Part shown: one piece after another, positions 55,483 through 63,833 of the stretch
Position numbering within the stretch: the first letter of the stretch is position 1
How the letters are laid out: each line of letters opens with the position of its first letter
Source: Amycolatopsis sp. WQ 127309
Lineage (GTDB): Bacteria; Actinomycetota; Actinomycetes; Mycobacteriales; Pseudonocardiaceae
Reading direction: 5' to 3'
DNA: 64,000 bases
NCBI RefSeq assembly: GCF_023023025.1
Contig: NZ_CP095481.1
Coordinates: forward strand, 930,001-994,000
Notes under the pieces: model-generated
Databases searched by the model: none
The model's input: only the letters and a program-made list of their open reading frames with translations
What the model was told of the DNA's origin: nothing
Translations under genes and position numbers: made by a program

Positions 55483-56397
55483 ATGTCAATACGCCGGGCC
55501 GACGCCGCCCCGGTCCGGACGGCGCTCGCCGGCCTGGCGGTGCTGACCCTGGGCGTGGTGACCGCGATGAACGCCCGGTCCCTGCCGGTGATCGGCGACG
55601 GGACCACGTATTCCGCCGAGTTCGGCGAAGCCGCGGGCCTGTTCGCGGGCAACGACGTCCGGATCGCCGGTGTGCGGGTCGGCCGCGTCTCGGACATCCG
55701 GCTGGCCGGCGACCACGTCCTGGTGTCGTTCCAGGCGAAGGGCGCGTGGCTGGGCGACACGACGAGCGCGGCGATCCGGCTGAAAACCGTGCTGGGCCAG
55801 AAGTTCCTGGCCCTCGACCCGCAGGGCGACGCCACGCTCGACCCGGACGAGCCGATCCCCCGCTCGCGGACGACCGTCCCGTACGACGTCCTCGCCGCGT
55901 TCGGCCGGCTTTCGTCCACTGTGGACAGAATCGACACCGCGCAGCTGGCGAAGAGTTTCGACACGCTGTCCGCGACGCTCGCGAACACCCCGCAGGACGT
56001 CCGCGCCGCGCTCACGGGACTGTCGCGGCTCTCGGACACGCTCGCCGCGCGCGACGGCCGGCTCTCGACGTTGCTCGCCAACACCCGGACCGTGTCGCAG
56101 ACGCTCGTCGACCGCGACGCCGCCCTGCTCGACGGTTCGCGGCAGCTCGCGACCGAGCTGTCCGGGCTGATCGAGGACGACGAAGGGCAGCTCGGGCCGC
56201 TGCTCACCCAGCTCGACCAGCTGACGTCGATGCTGCAGCGCAACCAGGACGCGCTCGCCGCCGGGATCCGCGGGTTCGCGCCGCTGGTCCGCCTCGGCGT
56301 CAACCTCTCCGGCAACGGCCGGTGGCTCGACGGTTACCTGTGCGGGCTGCTGCTGCCGTCGTTCGGTCCGCTGAACCAGGAAGGCTGCTACGGCTGA
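55483..56397 (+). CDS. Orphan MCE/MlaD-family protein, 304 aa
   Basis: An N-terminal membrane helix (ALAGLAVLTLGVVTAMNARS), then the MCE domain: TYSAEFGEAAGLFAGNDVRIAGVRVGRV and LKTVLGQKFLALDPQG. A long helical region follows (VDRIDTAQLAKSFDTLSATL to QLDQLTSMLQRNQDALAAGI). MCE proteins form lipid tunnels with YrbE permeases, normally in clusters of six; here neither YrbE nor other MCE genes are nearby. Contains the third GTCCACWGTGGAC site. Confidence 0.85.
   Translation: MSIRRADAAPVRTALAGLAVLTLGVVTAMNARSLPVIGDGTTYSAEFGEAAGLFAGNDVRIAGVRVGRVSDIRLAGDHVLVSFQAKGAWLGDTTSAAIRLKTVLGQKFLALDPQGDATLDPDEPIPRSRTTVPYDVLAAFGRLSSTVDRIDTAQLAKSFDTLSATLANTPQDVRAALTGLSRLSDTLAARDGRLSTLLANTRTVSQTLVDRDAALLDGSRQLATELSGLIEDDEGQLGPLLTQLDQLTSMLQRNQDALAAGIRGFAPLVRLGVNLSGNGRWLDGYLCGLLLPSFGPLNQEGCYG
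55914..55926. repeat. 13-bp palindrome GTCCACWGTGGAC, copy 3
   Basis: Inside the MCE gene, again encoding Ser-Thr-Val-Asp with TCC ACT GTG GAC. Confidence 0.8.
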
Positions 56398-56418
56398 GCC
56401 GCGTGGCATGCTGACCGC

Positions 56419-56769
56419 ATGCGATACCTGCTCCTGCTCGCCGGTGACGAATCCGCGGAGGCGGCCGCCGGCCCCGAGATGGCTCAGCGCTGCCACGAAT
56501 GGGGCGCCGAGCTGGCGCGGCGCGGGATCCGGCAGACCGGCACGGGCCTGCGTCCGCCGGCCGAAGCGAAGACGCTGCGGGTGCGCGACGGCGACGTCCT
56601 GCTCACCGACGGCCCGTTCGCCGAGACCAAGGAGCAGATCGGCGGCTACGTCATCCTCGACTGCCCGGACCACGAGACGGCCGTCGAGGTCGCGTCGCGG
56701 CACCCGTGGGCCGAGGCCGGCGCGCTCGAACTGCGCCGGATCGCCGACGGACCGCCTACACCTTCGTGA
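56419..56769 (+). CDS. YCII/DGPF-domain protein, 116 aa
   Basis: MRYLLLLAGDESAEA at the start and LLTDGPFAETKEQIGGYVIL (DGPF motif) are typical of YCII-related proteins. They are often encoded beside ECF sigma factors, but none is present here. Function unknown. Ends in a 14-base overlap with the convergent methyltransferase gene. Confidence 0.85.
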   Translation: MRYLLLLAGDESAEAAAGPEMAQRCHEWGAELARRGIRQTGTGLRPPAEAKTLRVRDGDVLLTDGPFAETKEQIGGYVILDCPDHETAVEVASRHPWAEAGALELRRIADGPPTPS

Positions 56770-57577
56770 TCTTCACCGTGACCTGGTTGTCGTTGTAGGT
56801 GTAGGCCACGTACTCGAACTCGACGCCGGTGCGCTCGACGTACTCCGTCCAGGCGCGGTATTCGTGCCTCTTCCAGCCGGGGAAGTTGAAGAACTCGTCG
56901 AAGTGCACGATGCTGCCGGCGTGCAGCCGCGGCCCGCAGAGGTCAAGGACGGTCTTGGCGGAGCTGTAGAGATCGCCGTCCACGTGCAGGAAGTCGACGT
57001 GGCCCGGGTGCCCGTCCAGAAACCCGGGGAGGCTGTCGGCGAACAGGCCGACGACCAGCTCGGCGCCCGGGACGTCCGGCAGGTCGTCGCGGGCGAACGC
57101 GCCGGCGGGCATGCCGTTGAGCCACGCCTCGGGCAGGCCGTCGAACGAGTCGAAGCCGTAGACCTGCTCGCTGTTGCGAGCGCGGGTGATCGTGCGCAGC
57201 GTGTTGCCGGACGCGACGCCGAACTCCAGTGCCATTCCGCCTTGCGGCGCCAGGGAAAGCGCGTACTCGAGTGTCTGCTTCGGACGGCCGAAGTGCGGGG
57301 CGCCGACCAAGTGCTCGCGGGCGAAGACGTTGCTCTCCAGCGCGGCGTCCTGGTCGCCGGCGTAGACGATGTCGCGGCGGCTGCGGATCTCGAACTCCAC
57401 CACCCGATCGAGGAGCCGGTCACCCTGGCGGACGATCTCCTCACGCAGTTCCGTGCGCATCCGGTTCAGCTGATCGGTGTACGGGTCGTGCACTTTCGAG
57501 GCCACCCGGAACAACAGCCTGCCCAGCGTGCGCCTCAAGGTTTTCGCTGCGGACGAAGGGCTTTCCGTCTGGTTCAT
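56756..57577 (-). CDS. TylF-like class I methyltransferase, 273 aa
   Basis: SAM loop LEFGVASGNTLRTI, then VYGFDSFDGLPEAW and VDFLHVDGDLYSSAKTVL, and IVHFDEFFNFPGWKRHEY with metal-binding Asp residues, as in the macrocin O-methyltransferase (TylF) group. The ATG at 57577 is chosen; the frame runs on upstream without support. Such enzymes methylate sugars in antibiotics or glycans; no cluster is seen here. Confidence 0.83.
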   Translation of the reverse strand: MNQTESPSSAAKTLRRTLGRLLFRVASKVHDPYTDQLNRMRTELREEIVRQGDRLLDRVVEFEIRSRRDIVYAGDQDAALESNVFAREHLVGAPHFGRPKQTLEYALSLAPQGGMALEFGVASGNTLRTITRARNSEQVYGFDSFDGLPEAWLNGMPAGAFARDDLPDVPGAELVVGLFADSLPGFLDGHPGHVDFLHVDGDLYSSAKTVLDLCGPRLHAGSIVHFDEFFNFPGWKRHEYRAWTEYVERTGVEFEYVAYTYNDNQVTVKITKV

Positions 57578-57630
57578 CCCGGGACGGTACCCGACACGGC
57601 CCCCACCCCACCGAGGTAGTTCACGCCCGC

Positions 57631-58362
57631 TCAAGCGACGACGAGCCGGAAGCCCGCGTCCCACTCCGGGAGGTCCAGCAGATCCCGGTGCGCCTCGTGC
57701 CAGCGACCCGACGCCAGGTCCGCGCGCAGCCGGGCGATGCCGCGCGCCACGGCGTCAGGTGCCGTCTGGGCCAGGGCCGAGCACGCCTGCCGCACCGCCG
57801 GGTCGAGGTAGGCCTCCGGGCGCCGCCAGTGGGCCGGGAAGACGCCGTCGGTGAAGTCCCACGGCACCGGCAGCGGGACGACGCTCCGCGCGCCCAGGAA
57901 AGCCGCGACGTCCGACGCCGACGGGCGTGACCGCTCCAGCTCCGCCACCTCCGGCACGTACTCGCGCACCAGCCAGAAGTCGTTGTGGCGCCCGGTGTCG
58001 TAGGCCAGGACGACCTGCCGCCGCGCCACCCGGCGCAGTTCGGCGAGGCCGCGCCGCCACCCGGGCCAGTGGTGCACGGTCAGCACCGCGAGCGCGGCGT
58101 CGAACGTGCCCGCCGCGAACGGCAGGGCCTCCGCGACCGCGCGCACCACCGGCGCGGCGCCGGGAGGGCGTTGCCGGATCATCTCCGCGGACGGCTCGAC
58201 GGCGGTGACCCGCCGCCCGGGCGGCTCGTAGGATCCCGTGCCGGAGCCGACGTCGAGCACCGTGCCCGCGTCCCCCAGCGCGTCGAGCAGCGGCGCGAGC
58301 CAGCGCGGGTCGGTCCGCCGGCCCAGCGCGTAACCGACGCCGATGCGGTCGTAGGTCGCCAT
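57631..58362 (-). CDS. Class I SAM-dependent methyltransferase (methyltransf_11), 243 aa
   Basis: YDRIGVGYALGRRTDPRWL and TVLDVGSGTGSYEPPGRRVTAVEPS (motif I), LAVLTVHHWPGWRRGLAEL (motif III). Similar to UbiE-like small-molecule methyltransferases; the substrate is unknown. The ATG at 58362 is divergent from the NAD(P)-binding protein gene across an 83-bp gap. Confidence 0.85.
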   Translation of the reverse strand: MATYDRIGVGYALGRRTDPRWLAPLLDALGDAGTVLDVGSGTGSYEPPGRRVTAVEPSAEMIRQRPPGAAPVVRAVAEALPFAAGTFDAALAVLTVHHWPGWRRGLAELRRVARRQVVLAYDTGRHNDFWLVREYVPEVAELERSRPSASDVAAFLGARSVVPLPVPWDFTDGVFPAHWRRPEAYLDPAVRQACSALAQTAPDAVARGIARLRADLASGRWHEAHRDLLDLPEWDAGFRLVVA

Positions 58363-58445
58363 CGCCCACCCCCAGGTCGAAGCCGATTTCCTTGCGGTAA
58401 CCGGCACCCCCGAGCCTAGTTTCACCGGCGACGGAAGGGGATTCC

Positions 58446-59051
58446 ATGAGCAGGATCATCGTGTTCGGCGCCGGCGGCCGGGCCGGACAGCGTGTCGTCG
58501 CCGAGGCGACCAGGAGGGGCCACCAGGTCACCGCGGCGGTGCGCGACCCGGGTCGCCACGAGGGGGTCGCGGCCGACGTCACCGACGCGGACAGCGTCGC
58601 GGAGGTGGTGGCCGGGCACGACGCGGTCATCAGCGTGGCCTACGCCGCCGGAACAGCGTCGGGCGAGTTCTTCCCGGCCGCCGCCCGCGCGCTGGCGGAC
58701 GGCCTGAAGCGGGCCGGGGTGAGCCGGCTGGTCGTCGCCGGGATCGGGACGACGCTCGAGACGGCACCCGGCGTCGCGGTGCACGACGCGCCGGACTTCC
58801 CGGCCGAGCACCGCGCGTTCTCGCTGGGGCACGCGGCCGAACTGGCGGTGCTGCGCGAGAGCGGCCTGGACTGGCTGGTCGTCGCGCCGCCGCCGGTCGT
58901 GCTGGGCGAGGGCGGCGGCACGGGCTCCTACCGCACAGCCGTCACGACGCTCCTCCCGGCGGAGACGTTCGCCTACGCCGACTTCGCGCTCGCGCTGGTC
59001 GACGAGGCGACGACGCCGAAGCACTCGCGGGTGCTGCTGGCCGTGGCCTAA
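58446..59051 (+). CDS. NAD(P)H-binding protein (atypical SDR), 201 aa
   Basis: RIIVFGAGGRAGQRVVAEATRRGH is the dinucleotide loop, with LVVAGIGTTLETAPG and LDWLVVAPPPVV further on, as in the YwnB/NAD(P)H-binding group. GGAAGGGG lies before the ATG. The TAA stop interlocks with the TAG of the convergent PAC2 gene (CTAA, 59048-59051). Confidence 0.87.
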   Translation: MSRIIVFGAGGRAGQRVVAEATRRGHQVTAAVRDPGRHEGVAADVTDADSVAEVVAGHDAVISVAYAAGTASGEFFPAAARALADGLKRAGVSRLVVAGIGTTLETAPGVAVHDAPDFPAEHRAFSLGHAAELAVLRESGLDWLVVAPPPVVLGEGGGTGSYRTAVTTLLPAETFAYADFALALVDEATTPKHSRVLLAVA

Positions 59052-59998
59052 CGCTCCGGGGTCTCGCCGCCGTTCTGCTCGGCGAGGAACCGCTCGAACT
59101 GCGTCCCGAGCTCCTCGGCGGTCGGCATGTGCTCGACGGACTCGGCGAGCAGGCTGCCCTTCTCGGACGCCTCGACGAACGCGTCGTACTGCCGCTCCAG
59201 CGCGCGGACGACGTCGCCGGCGTTCTCGTCGGACGCGGCGATCTGCCGTTCGATCTCGGCGGCGGCGAGGTCCGCGGCCCCGCGCAGCTCGCCGACGGTC
59301 AGGTTCAGTCCGGTGGCGCGGCCCAGCGCGTCGAGCAGGTTGAGCGACGCGGTCGGGTAGGCCAGCTGGGCGAGGTAGTGGGGCACGTGCGCGGCGAAAC
59401 CGACCGCGTCGTGCCCCCACTCGCCGAAGCGGTACTCCAGCAGCGCGGCGGCGCTGCCCGGCACCTGCAGCCGGTTGGGCAGCGGCTGGTGCTCGCCGAC
59501 CAGGTCCTGGCGGGTGGCGTGCGCGGTGACGCCGAGCGGGCGGGTGTGCGGCGCGCCCATCGGGATGCCGTGGAAGCCGGCGGTCAGCCGGACGCCCCAG
59601 CGCTCGACCAGGTTCCGGACAGCGGCGCAGAACCGCTCCCAGTCGTGGTCCGGCTCCGGGCCCGCCAGCAGCAGGAACGGCGTCTCGTCGGCGTCGTGCA
59701 GCAGGTGGACGACCAGTTCCGGCGCGTCGTAGTCCTCCCAGTGGTCCACCGCGTAGGTCATCGTCGGGCGCCGCGAGCGGTAGTCGATGAGGCGGTCGAC
59801 GTCGAAGCGCGCGACCACCCGGTGCTCCCCGCTCAGCAGGTGCTCGGCCAGCAGCCGACCCGCCGAACCCGCGTCCATGAACCCCTCGAAGTGGTGCAGC
59901 AACACCGCCCCGGTCAGGTCGGGGACGTCCGAGTCCACCTCGTACAGGTCGTCGGGATCGAATCCCACCGGATCCTCCTGCTCACTGCTCTCCGACAC
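59048..59998 (-). CDS. PAC2-family protein, 316 aa
   Basis: AVLLHHFEGFMDAGSAGRLL, ARFDVDRLIDYRSRRPTM, ELVVHLLHDADETPFLLLAGPEPDHDW and LTAGFHGIPMGAPHTRP are conserved in actinobacterial PAC2 proteins, named after a proteasome assembly chaperone. The C-terminus is helical and acidic. Actinobacteria have proteasomes, but a chaperone role is unproven for this branch. I chose the GTG at 59998 (AAGGA nine bases upstream); an ATG at 60043 would add 15 residues. Confidence 0.83.
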   Translation of the reverse strand: MSESSEQEDPVGFDPDDLYEVDSDVPDLTGAVLLHHFEGFMDAGSAGRLLAEHLLSGEHRVVARFDVDRLIDYRSRRPTMTYAVDHWEDYDAPELVVHLLHDADETPFLLLAGPEPDHDWERFCAAVRNLVERWGVRLTAGFHGIPMGAPHTRPLGVTAHATRQDLVGEHQPLPNRLQVPGSAAALLEYRFGEWGHDAVGFAAHVPHYLAQLAYPTASLNLLDALGRATGLNLTVGELRGAADLAAAEIERQIAASDENAGDVVRALERQYDAFVEASEKGSLLAESVEHMPTAEELGTQFERFLAEQNGGETPER

Positions 59999-60152
59999 GT
60001 ATGTGAATCCTTCAAGCACAACACACCCCGACGGGGATTCCATTCCACCGGCTGTGCCCGGGATCGTAACGGCATGCGATCGAGCCCGGACCGGATCGGC
60101 ATCGTGACACTTGTCCTGGGCACGCAAGCCACCGATCGGGCACGCTGAAGCA

Positions 60153-60662
60153 GTGAGCGAGCACACCGAGAGTACGGCCCTGCGGCTGCGGCCGCCGGCA
60201 CACCGGGTCAGCCCCCGGGCCATCGGCTACTGGACGACGACCGCCGCGATCCTCTGGATCGTGCTGATCGGGGTGCAGACGCTCATCGTGGCGACCAGCG
60301 ACGACGCACCCGCGTTCCTCGACGTGACGCTGGTGATCTCGTGCGTGCTCGGCCCGCTGCACCTGATCGTGATGCCGCAGTGGCGCTACCGCGTGCACCG
60401 CTGGGAGGTCACCGGGGAAGCCGTCTACACGCAGGCGGGCTGGCTGAAGCAGCAGTGGCGGATCGCGCCGATCTCGCGGATCCAGACCGTCGACATCGAG
60501 CGCGACCCGTTCGAACAGCTCTTCGGGCTGGCGAAGATCACGGTGACGACGGCGTCCGCGGCCGGCCCGCTGCGCATCTCGGGCCTGCGGCACGACCGCG
60601 CGCTGGAGCTGGCCGACGAGCTCACGAAGACGACCCAGGCGATCCGGGGGGACGCGACATGA
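60153..60662 (+). CDS. Bacterial PH-domain membrane protein (YdbS-like), 169 aa
   Basis: Two membrane helices (IGYWTTTAAILWIVLIGVQT and VTLVISCVLGPLHLIVMP) and a bPH2 domain with HRWEVTGEAVYTQAGWLKQQ, RIAPISRIQTVDIERDPFEQ and LFGLAKITVTTASAAGP. Coupled by ATGA to the larger PH-domain gene; such YdbS/YdbT pairs form a membrane complex of unclear function. Confidence 0.88.
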   Translation: MSEHTESTALRLRPPAHRVSPRAIGYWTTTAAILWIVLIGVQTLIVATSDDAPAFLDVTLVISCVLGPLHLIVMPQWRYRVHRWEVTGEAVYTQAGWLKQQWRIAPISRIQTVDIERDPFEQLFGLAKITVTTASAAGPLRISGLRHDRALELADELTKTTQAIRGDAT

Positions 60663-62206
60663 GCAGCACCGCGGACACCGAGACGGCCGTGGTCCGGCCC
60701 GCCGAGGGCACGCAGGACGCGCCGTGGCACCACCTCGACCGGCGCATGCTGCTCATCCGGCCGGTGCTGGACCTGGTGAAGTCGCTGCCGGTGCTGCTGG
60801 GCGCGCTGCTGTTCGGCCACGGCGAGCCGTGGCAGTGGATCGGCCTGGCCTTCACCGCCATCGCCGTCTTCACCGGCGTCTCGCACGTACTGACGTCGCG
60901 CTACCGCATCACCGAGTCGCAGGTCGAGTGGCACACCGGGCTGCTGCTGCGCAAGCAGCGGGCCATCCCGCGCGACCGGATCCGCACGGTCGACGTCACC
61001 TCCGAGCCCAAGCACCGGCTGTTCTCGCTGGCCGCGACGCGGATCGGCACCGGGCGGCACAACCACGGCAAGGGGCCGAACAAGGACGAACTGGTGCTCG
61101 ACGCCGTCACGGTCGCCGAGGCCCAGCGGCTGCGGACGCTGCTGCTGCACCGGAAGGCCGTGGCTGCTCCGTCTTCGACGGAAGCCGCGCCCGCCGCGCC
61201 GACGGAGCAGCTCGTCGCCGCCGTCGACAAGCGGTGGCTGCGGTACGCGCCGTTCACGCTGTCCGGGCTGGCGGTGGTGGGTGCGGCCGTCGGCACCGTC
61301 TACCACTTCGCGCACGAACTGCACTTCGACCCGGTCCAGTTCTCGCTGGTCCGGACGGTTGTCGGGCACTTCGCCGACACCCCGGCGTGGGTGAGCGTGG
61401 TGCTCGCCGCCGTCGGGCTGCTGCTGCTCGTGTCGGTGCTGTCGGTCGGCGGCTACATCCTGTCGTTCTGGAACTTCCGGCTCACCCGCGAGCCCGCCGG
61501 CACGCTGCACATCCGGCGCGGCCTGATCACGACGCGCTCGGTGTCGATCGAAGAGGACCGGCTGCGCGGCGTCGAGGTCCGCGAGCCGCTGCCGCTGCGC
61601 CTGGCGGGTGGCGCCCGCTGCGTCGCCATCGCGGGCGGCCTGCGCGAGGGCAAGGGCGCGGACAAGAGCGGCGGCCTCCTGCTGCCCCCGGCGCCGGTCG
61701 CCCGCGTCCACGAGGTCGTCGCGGCGGTCCTCGGCGAAGACCCCGCGGCGACGCCGCTGGTGCGGCACCCCCGCCGGGCGCTCTACCGCCGGCTGACCCG
61801 CGCGGTGATCGGCGTGCTCCTGCTGGGAGCGGCGCTCTACGCCCTGGCGTGGCTCGCCGGCTGGCCGGACTGGCCGTGGCAGGTGGCCGTGGTGCTGCTG
61901 CCGTTCGCGGCGTTGGTCGGCTGGGACCGCTACCGCGGCCTGGGCCACGCGCTCACGGGCCGCTACCTGGTGACGCGGTCGGGCTCACTGGACCGCGGCA
62001 CGGCGGTGGTCCGGTGCGACGGCATGACGGGCGTCGTCGTCGAGCGTTCGTTCTTCCAGCGCCGCGCGGGCTTGGTCACGGTGATCGCCCCGGTGGCCGC
62101 GGGCAAGGGCCACTACAAAGTGCTGGACGTCGGCGAGACGGACGGGCTGACACTGGCCGACGAGGCACTTCCGGGGCTGCTGACGCCGTTCCTGGAGCGT
62201 CGTTGA
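60659..62206 (+). CDS. Large PH-domain membrane protein (YdbT-like), 515 aa
   Basis: Several bPH2 units, for example SRYRITESQVEWHTGLLLRK with RIRTVDVTSEPKHRLFSLAA, then FWNFRLTREPAGTLHIRRGL with EEDRLRGVEVREPLPLRLAG, and a third degenerate one near the end (LTGRYLVTRSGSLDRGTAVV). Six or so membrane helices separate them. Partner of the small protein upstream. Confidence 0.88.
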   Translation: MSSTADTETAVVRPAEGTQDAPWHHLDRRMLLIRPVLDLVKSLPVLLGALLFGHGEPWQWIGLAFTAIAVFTGVSHVLTSRYRITESQVEWHTGLLLRKQRAIPRDRIRTVDVTSEPKHRLFSLAATRIGTGRHNHGKGPNKDELVLDAVTVAEAQRLRTLLLHRKAVAAPSSTEAAPAAPTEQLVAAVDKRWLRYAPFTLSGLAVVGAAVGTVYHFAHELHFDPVQFSLVRTVVGHFADTPAWVSVVLAAVGLLLLVSVLSVGGYILSFWNFRLTREPAGTLHIRRGLITTRSVSIEEDRLRGVEVREPLPLRLAGGARCVAIAGGLREGKGADKSGGLLLPPAPVARVHEVVAAVLGEDPAATPLVRHPRRALYRRLTRAVIGVLLLGAALYALAWLAGWPDWPWQVAVVLLPFAALVGWDRYRGLGHALTGRYLVTRSGSLDRGTAVVRCDGMTGVVVERSFFQRRAGLVTVIAPVAAGKGHYKVLDVGETDGLTLADEALPGLLTPFLERR

Positions 62207-62357
62207 ACACCGTTGTGCTACAACAAAAATCACTTCGGCGAGCGCAAGTGGGAATCTGACCGGGATTCGGAAATGCTGGCTTTCGTTTCACGCAACGTGC
62301 TAATTTATTCACCCCGTGTGATAGCGAAGGTCGTTTTTGTCTCACCGAGAGGTCATG

Positions 62358-63143
62358 ATGACGCCTGCCGTCAGTGCCGTCGACGGTTCCGCCACCACTT
62401 CCCCCCGCCGTACCCCCGGGGCCAGCAGTTCCCGGAAGGTCCTGCAGCTGCTGCTCGCGTTCTCCGAGCGCCGGTGGGAGGCCAGCGTGGCCGAGCTCGC
62501 CGCCACGATCGGCACCCCGGTCGCGACGACCTACCGCTACGTCGCCCTGCTCAAGGAGCTGCAGCTGCTCGAAGAGGGCACCGCCGGGCACTACCACCTG
62601 ACCAGTCAGGTGATGCCGCTCGCGCGGGCCGCGCAGCTGGCGAACGACCTCGTCCGGCTGGCGAAGCCGGCCATGGAGGAAGCGGCCCGCGAACTCGGCG
62701 AGACCGTGATGCTGTTCCAGCAGTTCGGTGACGCCGCCGTGTGCGCGGACCGCGTCGAGTGCGACCGCGCCATGCGGTTCACCTTCGAGCCCGGGCATTC
62801 GGTGCCGCTCGGGCTCGGCGCGTCCGGCAAGATGCTGCTCGCGCTGCTGCCGGAGATCGAACGCGACCGGCGGCTGCCGCCGATCATCGACCAGTACGGC
62901 ACCGGTGTGCGTGACGAGCTGAAGTTCGCGCAGGAGAACAGGTTCTCGGTCAGTTCCGGCGAAATCGACGAAGGTGTCTGGGCTTGTTCGGTCCCGGTGC
63001 CGACGATGGGCAGGCGGCCGACGGTGCTGACCGTGGCCGGTCCCGCCGCCCGGATCTCCGAAGGCGCCCGCGACGACGCGATCACGGCGTTGCGCGGCTA
63101 CGCCGACCGCATCCAGCGGACGATTTCGTCGTACTCGCTGTAA
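62358..63143 (+). CDS. IclR-family transcriptional regulator, 261 aa
   Basis: Winged helix at about residues 25-80 (ASVAELAATIGTPVATTYRY, VALLKELQLLEEG) and the IclR effector domain (PAMEEAARELGETVMLFQQF, HSVPLGLGASGKMLLALL, GVWACSVPVP). The ATG at 62358 has GAGAGG five bases upstream. The 150 bp before it are AT-richer than the surroundings and hold GTTTCACGCAACGTGC, a possible operator. The regulated genes are not evident. Confidence 0.88.
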   Translation: MTPAVSAVDGSATTSPRRTPGASSSRKVLQLLLAFSERRWEASVAELAATIGTPVATTYRYVALLKELQLLEEGTAGHYHLTSQVMPLARAAQLANDLVRLAKPAMEEAARELGETVMLFQQFGDAAVCADRVECDRAMRFTFEPGHSVPLGLGASGKMLLALLPEIERDRRLPPIIDQYGTGVRDELKFAQENRFSVSSGEIDEGVWACSVPVPTMGRRPTVLTVAGPAARISEGARDDAITALRGYADRIQRTISSYSL

Positions 63144-63186
63144 AAATGCCGCGCGCCGGAGCCGGCGCGCGAGTAGGAATGCGCGG

Positions 63187-63690
63187 GTGATCCGGCTCGC
63201 GCGCCCCGACGACCTGCCCGCCCTGATCGACGTCGAACGCGAGGCCGGGCAGCTCTTCCGCGACCTCGGCATGGCCGCGATCGCCGACGACGACCCGGGC
63301 TCGGTCGCGGAACTGTCGGTCTACCAGGCCGACGGCCGCGCCTGGGTGAGCGTCGACGCCGACGACCGCCCGGTCGCCTACCTCATCGCGGAGGTCGTCG
63401 ACGGACGCGCGCACATCGAACAGGTCTCGGTCCGGCCGAGCCACGCGCGACGCGGCCTGGGCAGCGCGCTGATCGAGACGCTCGCCGAGTGGGCGGCCGA
63501 GCGCGGTCTGCCGGCGCTCACGCTCACGACGTTCACCGAGGTGCCGTGGAACGCGCCCTACTACGAACGGCTGCGGTTCCGGGCCGTCGAGGACGCCGAA
63601 ATCGGCGACGGGCTGCGTGACATCCGCCGCTCCGAGGCCGCCCGCGGCCTGGACACCTGGCCGCGCGTCGCGCTGATCCGTCCGCTCTGA
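63187..63690 (+). CDS. GNAT-family N-acetyltransferase, 167 aa
   Basis: VIRLARPDDLPALIDVEREA at the start, IEQVSVRPSHARRGLGSALIETLAEWA (acetyl-CoA loop) and FTEVPWNAPYYERLRFR (helix and beta-bulge). GTG start 43 bases after the IclR gene. A strong hairpin with a T-run lies 75 bases beyond the stop. Confidence 0.88.
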   Translation: MIRLARPDDLPALIDVEREAGQLFRDLGMAAIADDDPGSVAELSVYQADGRAWVSVDADDRPVAYLIAEVVDGRAHIEQVSVRPSHARRGLGSALIETLAEWAAERGLPALTLTTFTEVPWNAPYYERLRFRAVEDAEIGDGLRDIRRSEAARGLDTWPRVALIRPL

Positions 63691-63765
63691 CCTGCACAAA
63701 TGCCCTTTTCTCCCCTACCTGGGGGATCCACTGGCGCGACCAGTCGAACATGTGTTCTACTGTGC

Positions 63766-63811
63766 GGGCCGGTCCCGGAGGGGGAAGCTCCGCGGGCCGG
63801 CCCAATCTTTT
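63766..63811 (+). terminator. Hairpin with T-run upstream of the last gene
   Basis: GGGCCGG (63766-63772) pairs with CCGGCCC (63797-63803), with further inner pairing CCCG/CGGG and GAG/CTC, then AATCTTTT. A good intrinsic terminator for the GNAT gene; being only 22 bases before the next start codon it could also act as an attenuator. Confidence 0.7.
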
Positions 63812-63833
63812 CGGGGAGTTCTGAGGAGGCAGC

